Positions 8,276-14,205 of a stretch of 14,205 bases of DNA are shown here, piece after piece. How positions within the stretch are numbered: position 1 is the stretch's first letter; each line of letters starts with the position of its first letter. A program made the translations under genes and the position numbers. The notes below the pieces were generated by a model. It was given only the letters and a program-made list of their open reading frames with translations, ran no database searches and was not told the DNA's origin. The stretch comes from Verrucomicrobiota bacterium (GTDB lineage: Bacteria > Verrucomicrobiota > Verrucomicrobiia > Limisphaerales > JACRJZ01): positions 1 through 14,205 of the forward strand of contig JAKLEJ010000041.1 in NCBI GenBank assembly GCA_022711695.1, written 5' to 3'.

Positions 8276-10795
8276 ATGTTGCGGAAACCAAAACGGGCAT
8301 CCCGACCTCCCCTGGCGCGGCCCGGCCTTCCGGCGGACCCGGCCAGCGCCGCACGGGCGCCCCGCTTCGCGCCCCGCCGCCTCTGGCTGTTTCGTGTGGC
8401 GGCGCTGGCGCTCGCGCCCCTGCTGGCGCTCGGCGCGCTCGAACTGGGCTTGCGCCTGGGCGGCTTTGGCTATTCCACGGCATTCTTCGTGCCAGCGGAG
8501 GTACACGGCCGGCGCGCCCTCATCCCCAACGAACGTTTCGGCTGGCGGTTCTTCGGCCCGGAACTCTCGCGCTCCCCTTTTCCCGCGGTGCTATCGCCGA
8601 AAAAGGCCCCGAACACGCGTCGGATCTTCGTGCTGGGCGAGTCGGCGGCGTTCGGAGATCCCCAGCCCGCGTTCGGCCTGGCCCGGATGCTCGAGATCCT
8701 GCTGCAGAGCCGGCGCCCGGAATCGCGCTTCGAGGTGGTGAACGTGTCCATGACCGCGGTGAACTCGCATGCGCTGCTGCCTGTGGCGCGGGATTGCGCG
8801 CGCCTGGAGGGCGACGTGTGGGTCGTCTATATGGGCAACAACGAGGTGGTTGGCCCCTTTGGCGCAGGCACGGTCTTCGGGCCGCAGGCCCCCAGCCTGG
8901 CCCTGATCCGCGCCAGCCTGGCCCTCAAGGCCACCCGCACCGGCCAGTTGCTCGAACGGGCCCTCGCCAGCTTCCGGCCCCGCCCTCCGGCCGGCGCCTG
9001 GGGCGGCCTGGCCATGTTCCTCGAACAGCGCATCCGCCCCGCCGACCCGCGCATGACCTCCGTCTATGCCGCCTTCCAGCGCAATCTGGACGACCTGATC
9101 CGGACCGGCCTGCGATCGAACGCCCGCATCGTGGTCAGCACGGTGGCGGGCAACCTCCGCGACTGCGCCCCGTTCGGGTCGCTGCATCGGGCCGGCCTGG
9201 CTTCCGCGGAGCAAACCGAATGGGAGCGGCTTTACCGTGCGGGAATGGACGCCCAAGAGGCCGGCCGGCTGGAGGAGGCGCTGGGGTGGTATCGCCAGGC
9301 GGAGGCCATCGACCCCGAGTTTGCGGAGCTTCAGTATCGCTGGGCCCACGCCTGCCTGCCCCTGGGGCAGATCGACGAGGCGCGCCGCCGGTTTCTCCTG
9401 GCCCGCGAGCGCGACACGCTCCGATTCCGGCCGGACCATCGCATCAACGAAATCGTCCGCCAAACCGTCAAGACGCGAGAGAGCGAGGGCGTGGCGTTTG
9501 TCGATGGCGAAGCCGTTTTGGCCGGCGTCAGTCCCCAGGGGTTGCTCGGCCGGGAGACGCTTTACGAGCACGTGCACCTGACCTTCGAAGGCAACTACAC
9601 CCTGGCCCGCGCGCTGGCCGAGCAGATCGAACACTCCCGGCCGCCGGTCCTGGCGCAAGGCGCCGGCGAAGCGCGGCCCTGGCTGTCCCTGGCCGATTGC
9701 GCCCGCGCCCTTGGATGGACGGCTGCCGCCGAGCACGAGGCGCTGGCGGCCATCCACGGCCGTCTGGAAGATCCCCCCTTCACGACCCAGGCCGACCACG
9801 CCCAGCAGCTCCAAAGACTCAGAAGCCGGATGGAAGAATTGCTGCCGGCGCAGCAGCCTGAGGGCCTTCGCCAGGCGCTGGAGATCTGCGCCAAAGCCGC
9901 GCAAGCCCGCCCGGACGACTGGGTCTTGCGACAGAATCTGGCCCGCGCGCAGCAAAAGGCCGGAGACACCGCGGGCGCGCTGGCCTCGTGGAAGCGCGTC
10001 GTGGAACTCGTTCCCCAGCATGGCGAGGCCGCCCGGCAAACCGCCCTGCTCCTGGCGCAGACGCAGCGGGGCTCGGAGGCGTTGGCGGTGCTGGAGGAAA
10101 CCCTCCGCCGCGACCCCCGGGACGCGCTCTCCATGATCGGCTTGGCGCAAGCGCTGGACCGTCAGGGCAAACCCGACCAGGCCCGGCGCCTCTACGAACG
10201 GGCGCTGGCGCTCCAGCCGCACCAGGGCCTGGCGCACCTGGGCCTGGGTCTGTGCCTTGAAGCCGCGGGCGACAAAGCGCAGGCGGAAGTCCATTTCCGC
10301 GCGGCCCTCCAGAACCGCATGCTCAACAGCCGCGCCCTGATCGAGCTCGGGCGGCTCTGCCTCAGCCGCGGGTGGCTCAACGAGGCCGCGACGAATTTCA
10401 CCGACGCCCTCCGCCTGGACCCCACCGACACCGCCGCCCGCGTCGGGCTGGGGCGAACCCTCGCATCCCAGGGGCGCTTTCCCGAGGCGGCAGGGCAATA
10501 CGAACAGGCCGTGCGCCTCAACCCGGCCTCGGCCGAGGCGCGTTTCCGGCTGGGCTTCGAACGGGGCCGTGCCGGCAAAGACGCCGAAGCGCTGGAGCAG
10601 TTCGCCGAGGCGGCGCGCCTCGATCCCGCCATGCTCGAAGCCCGGCTCAACCTCGGCATCGCCCTGGCCAACGCCCAGCGGCTGAAGGAAGCGGAGACGA
10701 ACTTCCAGGCCGCTCTGGCGATCAGCCCCACCAACGCCACGGCCCTCAAATGGCTGGACACCCTCCGCGCCCGCCGAACGGCGAGCCCGCAATAG
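8276..10795 (+). CDS. Membrane-anchored SGNH-hydrolase-like protein with TPR repeats
   Basis: An 839-residue protein. Residues about 38-62 form one membrane helix after a basic N-terminus, giving an inside-to-outside anchor. An SGNH/GDSL-like domain follows: GES at 121-123 with the presumed serine nucleophile S123, GNN at 187-189 (block III, in VVYMGNNEVVG) and YEHVHLTFEGN at 430-440, resembling the block V histidine region. Between blocks III and V lies a TPR-like helical segment (about 315-380). The C-terminal part, about 540-839, is a run of TPRs, with repeated A/G/Y patterns such as ALSMIGLAQALDRQGKPDQA. Substrates could be acyl or acetyl groups on cell-surface glycans, but this is inference. 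An upstream in-frame GTG at 8240, 3 bases after the DUF362 stop, is an alternative start; the ATG at 8276 is preferred because MLRKPKR gives a typical basic N-terminus. Neither has a Shine-Dalgarno sequence. Confidence 0.85.
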   Translation: MLRKPKRASRPPLARPGLPADPASAARAPRFAPRRLWLFRVAALALAPLLALGALELGLRLGGFGYSTAFFVPAEVHGRRALIPNERFGWRFFGPELSRSPFPAVLSPKKAPNTRRIFVLGESAAFGDPQPAFGLARMLEILLQSRRPESRFEVVNVSMTAVNSHALLPVARDCARLEGDVWVVYMGNNEVVGPFGAGTVFGPQAPSLALIRASLALKATRTGQLLERALASFRPRPPAGAWGGLAMFLEQRIRPADPRMTSVYAAFQRNLDDLIRTGLRSNARIVVSTVAGNLRDCAPFGSLHRAGLASAEQTEWERLYRAGMDAQEAGRLEEALGWYRQAEAIDPEFAELQYRWAHACLPLGQIDEARRRFLLARERDTLRFRPDHRINEIVRQTVKTRESEGVAFVDGEAVLAGVSPQGLLGRETLYEHVHLTFEGNYTLARALAEQIEHSRPPVLAQGAGEARPWLSLADCARALGWTAAAEHEALAAIHGRLEDPPFTTQADHAQQLQRLRSRMEELLPAQQPEGLRQALEICAKAAQARPDDWVLRQNLARAQQKAGDTAGALASWKRVVELVPQHGEAARQTALLLAQTQRGSEALAVLEETLRRDPRDALSMIGLAQALDRQGKPDQARRLYERALALQPHQGLAHLGLGLCLEAAGDKAQAEVHFRAALQNRMLNSRALIELGRLCLSRGWLNEAATNFTDALRLDPTDTAARVGLGRTLASQGRFPEAAGQYEQAVRLNPASAEARFRLGFERGRAGKDAEALEQFAEAARLDPAMLEARLNLGIALANAQRLKEAETNFQAALAISPTNATALKWLDTLRARRTASPQ

Positions 10796-10800
10796 GCTGG

Positions 10801-11409
10801 CTACCGGTGCGTGAGGTAAATGCGGACGTCAGCGGAGGTTTTCGGGTGCGGCATCTTGTAGATAACGCGTCCCCGGTTGTCGTTGCCGCCAGGGTTCGCT
10901 CCCAAAAACTCTGCGGCGCCATCGAGAGCTTCGTTGATGGCGATCGCGTCCGACCTGTTCACTCCCGCGATGACCGCCTCCACCAGGTACTGTCCGTGGG
11001 TCGTGTCGTCGTGGCCATCGCCGTCCAGATCGTAGGCCGTGGCGCCGTCTGTGGCCGCGAGCACGCGAATGGTGGTGTTGGTTGAAGTTCGATCCCCCAC
11101 CAGAACCGCAAACGGCTTGTCGATCAGGCCCTCGGCCAGGAGAACATGGTCGAAGTGCCCCAACGCCGAAAGCGGAACGGACACGCCCTTGACGGAGGCG
11201 ATCTCCCCGTAATTGGCGTAGTGCTGCAGGACCGCCGTTTTGATGGTGTGACAGCCCACCACAACCTGGTTGATCCGCGCGCGGTCCATCGCCTCAAAAA
11301 TCCGCGGAAGCAGCAGGGCGGCCAGAACGGCGATCACCGCCAGCACCCCAATCGTCTCCAGCAGGGTGAAACCCTGGCGTCGTTCCCGCTTCAAATCGAT
11401 TTGAGCCAT
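10801..11409 (-). CDS. Pseudopilin / type IV pilin-like protein with GFTLLE leader
   Basis: This protein has a prepilin-peptidase leader: 12 mostly polar and basic residues, then G|FTLLE with the +5 glutamate, then a long hydrophobic helix (TIGVLAVIAVLAALLLP). Cleavage after the glycine and N-methylation of Phe are expected. Such subunits build type II secretion pseudopili or type IV pili. The globular part (about 150 residues) is not recognised and contains YDLDGDGHDD, similar to a calcium-binding DxDxDG loop. The ATG at 11409 gives a 13-residue leader. A GTG at 11442 overlaps the upstream gene's TGA by four bases (GTGA) and would add 11 residues; an ATG at 11418 is a third option. The overlap suggests translational coupling to the Sel1/transglutaminase-like gene. 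The 3' end lies 5 bases from the end of the convergent TPR gene. Confidence 0.85.
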   Translation of the reverse strand: MAQIDLKRERRQGFTLLETIGVLAVIAVLAALLLPRIFEAMDRARINQVVVGCHTIKTAVLQHYANYGEIASVKGVSVPLSALGHFDHVLLAEGLIDKPFAVLVGDRTSTNTTIRVLAATDGATAYDLDGDGHDDTTHGQYLVEAVIAGVNRSDAIAINEALDGAAEFLGANPGGNDNRGRVIYKMPHPKTSADVRIYLTHR

Positions 11410-11438
11410 TGCTGGCATGCGCAGCCCGGACGAATTCC

Positions 11439-12961
11439 TCACTGCGAGAACAGCGCCAACCGCCGCCGGTTAATGTCCTCGATGTCGGATTCTGCCTGTC
11501 GCACCCTCCCCTTTGCCTCTATCAAGAGGTATTCCATCTGGGTCTTTGCATCGCCACTGGCGCTATTATACCTTCCCAAGATGGAGTTATATTTTTCCGC
11601 CGCGTCGTTGTATTTCTCCTGCGCGCGCTTCAACTCCTTGAGCAACGGATTGTGCTCCTTCACCCCGGCCGGGTCGGTAAAACCGTGGCCCACGTAATAT
11701 CGGGGTTTGTCGTCCACGAAATGGACGCCGCTTTGCGGATCCAGGGCCAGCAGCGCTCCCGGTGAAATCTCCGCCAACACCCACGCGTGGTTCGCTTGGT
11801 ACACGTGCTTGATATCTTCGTCCAGATTGCCGACCACGATCAGCGCCTTGACGCCTTTCGTGAATAGAATGTTCCAAAGATCACAAGCCATGTCCACGCA
11901 TTGATACATGTCGTTTCCGAGGTAGGTGTGCGTCTTGGCGTACTCGGCAACGACGCTCGTCAACGTGGCGATCCTCTTCCCTTCCTCGCTGTTGTCATTC
12001 GATTCTCTCCTGGCCGCGCCAACGTACTTTTCCAGAAAAGTGCCGGCGTATTGTTTTCCTTCCCTCTCCAGCGCTCGTCTTTGAGCGGCCTCGTAAAGCG
12101 CGGCAATCCGTTGCGCCTCGAAAGCCGCAGCCCGGGCGGGGTCATATCCGAAGTGGTCCTGAACGTCCCTCGGCAGATTCGCGAGCATCATCCTCCCATA
12201 TCGTCCTCCATCTGCGCTTCGGTAGTAGAGCGAGGCGGGGTCCTGCATCAGGACAGCCGCGTTCTCAAACCGGACGCCGTTTGTGTCAGTGAAGGACACG
12301 CGTTGAAATCCCAGTTCCCGCTCTGCCCGTCGAAACGCGCTGTACGCCGCCAGTCCGTCCGGTGTTTGTTTTGACAAAAGCACAGTCTCGACCACCGCAC
12401 TGCCGACATTGGTGGAAACAAGCACCTGGAGCCCCAACTCGCGGCGTGCGATGGAACACCCAATGCTCGCCGCTTTCCACCACCAGTTTGTGGCTTCGGA
12501 AAACGAGTTGGTCACGCCCAGGCCGCGGGCGGAAAGCCACCCCCGTTCCACCAGGGCCTCGGCGTAATCGCGCTCGATCGCCTTGCCGTACCAGGTTAAC
12601 GACTGCTCCAGGTCGCGGTCGGTTCCCTGGCCCGCCGAATACATCATGCCCACGTTGTACTGCGCCGCTGGCAGGCCTTTTTCTGCGGCCTGAAAATACC
12701 ACTGGAACGCATCCGACGGGCTTCGCGTCACGCCCAGCCCCTGCTCGTAGAACCAGCCGAGCCGAAACTGCGCCCTGGCACCCCCCGCTCGGCTTCCTCC
12801 TTGGCGGCGTGAAACAGCGCAACGTTCGCAGACGCTGCAACCGGAGGCTTCAGGCTGTCGCCATTGTCTTCGGCTGCCGGCTGCCGGGGCTGTGTGGCCA
12901 TGCCGGGGCAGAGGCCTCCCGCCACCCCCAAGCACAGGCTGATGACGCACCTTTAATTCAT
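11439..12961 (-). pseudogene. Sel1-repeat and transglutaminase-like protein, disrupted near the start
   Basis: The reconstructed product is an exported protein of about 500 residues. It has an N-terminal signal-like stretch, a lead-in helix (ANVALFHAAKEEAERG) and three Sel1 repeats (for example ARAQFRLGWFYEQGLGV and AAQYNVGMMYSAGQGT). A domain with Cys (11898-11900, in YQCVDMACDLW), His (11787-11789, in NHAWV) and Asp (11739-11741, in LDPQSG) matches the order and spacing of a transglutaminase-like cysteine triad. The C-terminal 75 residues look like a coiled coil. The ATG at 12961 has a Shine-Dalgarno sequence and a promoter, but codon 3 is TAA (12955-12953). The frame must also shift by -1 at a G6 run (12786-12781) to join the first part to the remainder. 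The rest, about 12780 to 11439, is open and intact. Alternatives are use of a rare downstream start, sequencing error, or recoding. A GTG at 13034 keeps the main frame open but its product before 12780 looks non-coding. Confidence 0.65.
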
Positions 12962-12967
12962 AAAGCG

Positions 12968-12972
12968 CTCCT
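12968..12972 (-). promoter_or_regulatory. Shine-Dalgarno sequence supporting the start at 12961
   Basis: AGGAG on the minus strand lies 6 bases before the ATG at 12961. It is one of only two clear ribosome binding sites in the window and shows that ATG was the authentic start, although the frame now meets TAA at the third codon. Confidence 0.65.
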
Positions 12973-12993
12973 GTTTTAACGATGCTGATGGCC

Positions 12994-13021
12994 ACGCTAA
13001 CCGTTCGCTCTGCGGCGTCAA
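12994..13021 (-). promoter_or_regulatory. Sigma-70-type promoter of the Sel1/transglutaminase-like gene
   Basis: On the minus strand a -35 element TTGACG (13021-13016) and a -10 element TAGCGT (12999-12994) are 16 bases apart. Initiation near 12987 would give a leader of about 27 bases, with the AGGAG ribosome binding site in place before the ATG at 12961. The elements and their flanks match the FKBP promoter (TTGACGC, 15 bases, TAGYGTGGCC). Confidence 0.5.
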
Positions 13022-13125
13022 CCGCAAAAGCCACCCCTGAATCGGCGGCTCACCTCACTGCGGTTCGATGGCGGTGGCCGCGGGCCGGGTCCACAGCCGG
13101 TTTCTCGATGCGGGTGGCGACAGCC

Positions 13126-14077
13126 TTACAAAGTTCTTGGCGGCGCCGGCGGGGGGCGGCGCTCGCCCGCCGGCGGGGCCCCTTTGCCCGCCGGCCGGAC
13201 CCGCAGGCGCGGGGGAAGCCTGGGCGCGATGGGGACCGCCGCCGAAGCGTTCTTCTTCGAGGCTCTCCACAGCCACCGCAGCGACTCCACATCGAACGCC
13301 TCGGTGTCGGGATAACAGAGCGAATAGGACGGCAGGTTGTAGAGGGCCGCCGCCCCACGATTCAACTGCGCCTGTGGGGCCTGGGCAGCCAGCGTCCGCA
13401 GAAACTCCGTGAACTCTTCAATCCGGGCTTGAGTGGCTCCGTCTTCCGGAGGCGCAGGAAACAAGTCCGCCGCTTCAACACGATACCGGGCGGCGCCGCC
13501 AGTCAGGATGATCTCCAGAATGTGCCGAAGACCTTGTTGATCGCCAGGCGCCACGGATTCGCCGACTCGCTGGGAGACGCGGGAGGCTTCGACGTAGCTC
13601 AACGCTTGCGGTTTGGGAGGCTCGGCGCCGGAGGCGGACTCCGCCAGCGCGCCCGCGGCAATCACCGCCACCCGGGGCCATCCGATGGACTCACCCCGGC
13701 CCGTGGCGTCAAACACAACCGCGTGCCCGCTCTGAATCTCAAGATGCCGGATGCGCGTGACAGCGGGCCATGCGGGCAGTTCGAAGGCCGCGACGACCTC
13801 CACGGCCACCCCTTCTCGCCTCAGGGCAACCTCGGCCTGCGACGCGTCCTTTTGAGACAGGTTCCTGGCCAGCAGCCCGAACGGCAAATGGTTGCGCGCG
13901 GGGCGCTGCGCTCCGTTGGCAAGGCCCAATGGCCGCAGGGCGCGGAGAACGGCTTCGGCGTCGGACGCCTCCAACGCCTTCTGGGCTACAAAGAAATCCA
14001 CAGAATCTAAATCGGCCCTTGCCCGGCAAAACTTCAGCCGTCAGCGACTCAATCGTGTGCCCCCCCAGGTCGGACAT
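13126..14077 (-). CDS. Unrecognised protein, probably frameshifted near its start
   Basis: I do not recognise this protein. The main frame (from about 14010 down to the TAA at 13126) has the third-position GC bias of real genes and gives about 290 residues. No signal peptide or membrane helix is clear. The core has alternating strands and helices (REGVAVEVVAAFELP, HAVVFDATGRGESIGWPRVAVIAAG, LRHILEIILTGGAARYRVEAAD) and a conserved-looking end (ALYNLPSYSLCYPDTEAFD). The last 35 or so residues are rich in Pro, Arg and Ala. The best start is the ATG at 14077, which has a Shine-Dalgarno sequence and opens MSDLGGHTIESLTAEVLPGKG. That frame joins the main frame only if one extra base is skipped, most simply in the AAA at 14009-14011. 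A GTG at 14001 is the first usual start codon within the main frame. It is the first gene of a same-strand set with the Sel1 and pseudopilin genes, but 164 bases separate it from the next. Confidence 0.55.
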
Positions 14078-14084
14078 GCATCAG

Positions 14085-14089
14085 TCCTT
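14085..14089 (-). promoter_or_regulatory. Shine-Dalgarno sequence supporting the start at 14077
   Basis: AAGGA on the minus strand (within AGAAGGA) is followed by 7 bases and the ATG at 14077. It decides the start of the unrecognised gene and so implies a frameshift between 14077 and about 14001. No convincing promoter was found in the remaining bases up to the window end. Confidence 0.6.
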
Positions 14090-14205
14090 CTTGGCTCGCC
14101 GCCCGGGACGCACATGCGCATGCGCGGAAGGGAGCGTTCTTGCCCCCCCACGACGCCGGGAGAGGCGCGCGCTTGGGAAGGCCGCCCGGCGAATCAAGGA
14201 GCGGG

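Noticed and set aside
8591..10792. A 733-codon open frame on the minus strand opposite the SGNH/TPR gene
   Set aside because: The sense strand has clear SGNH-like and TPR motifs and a membrane anchor; the antisense frame only reflects high GC at third codon positions.
12780..13034. A GTG start at 13034 giving an unbroken 531-codon Sel1 gene
   Set aside because: This extension runs through the promoter and ribosome binding site at 12968-13021, and its peptide before 12780 is unlike a signal peptide or a Sel1 lead-in, whereas the other frame supplies both.
12982..14010. A plus-strand open frame opposite the unrecognised minus-strand gene
   Set aside because: The minus frame has real-gene codon bias and a start with a Shine-Dalgarno sequence; the plus product is Arg/Gly-rich and low in complexity.
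14113..14125. Palindromes CATGCGCATG and GCGCATGCGC upstream of the unrecognised gene
   Set aside because: They overlap as a short alternating purine-pyrimidine stretch that is likely by chance at this GC content, and no promoter accompanies them.

Overview
The window is high-GC, densely coded bacterial DNA. Several things suggest a Verrucomicrobiota (or related PVC-group) chromosome: two different proteins with twin-arginine (Tat) leaders (a Gfo/Idh/MocA-type oxidoreductase and a DUF362 protein), a pseudopilin with a GFTLLE leader, an SGNH-hydrolase/TPR membrane protein, few Shine-Dalgarno sequences, and TTGAC-type promoters. This placement is inference from gene style; there is no rRNA or other phylogenetic marker in the window.

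Layout, left to right. (1) Plus strand, 3-1940: the C-terminal two thirds of a ComEC/Rec2-type DNA-uptake channel, cut by the window edge. Its metallo-beta-lactamase-like domain has lost the metal-binding motifs. (2) Plus strand, 2103-3452: a Tat-exported Gfo/Idh/MocA-family oxidoreductase. (3) Minus strand, 5835-3628: glycogen branching enzyme GlgB, complete and with its catalytic motifs. (4) Minus strand, 6677-5940: an exported FKBP-type peptidyl-prolyl isomerase, with a good promoter upstream and a strong terminator hairpin downstream. (5) Plus strand, divergent from the FKBP gene: a Tat-leader DUF362 protein (6824-8236), followed closely by a membrane-anchored SGNH-hydrolase-like protein with TPR repeats (8276-10795). 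(6) Minus strand, 14077-10801: a three-gene locus made of an unrecognised protein, a Sel1-repeat/transglutaminase-like protein and a pseudopilin. The plus-strand TPR gene and the pseudopilin gene meet tail to tail with five bases between stop codons.

The three-gene locus at the right is the most unusual part. The Sel1/transglutaminase-like gene has a promoter, a Shine-Dalgarno sequence and an ATG that open a signal peptide. However, the third codon is TAA, and a one-base frameshift follows in a G6 run about 60 codons in. The gene upstream also seems to need a one-base shift about 23 codons after its own well-supported start. The locus is therefore either decaying, damaged by assembly errors, or using recoding. 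The promoter of the Sel1 gene and the promoter of the FKBP gene share an extended pattern (TTGACGC, 15 bases, TAGYGTGGCC), which may be the local housekeeping promoter consensus.

No tRNA, rRNA, CRISPR array, insertion sequence or phage gene was seen. No stretch longer than about 180 bases is without a gene.
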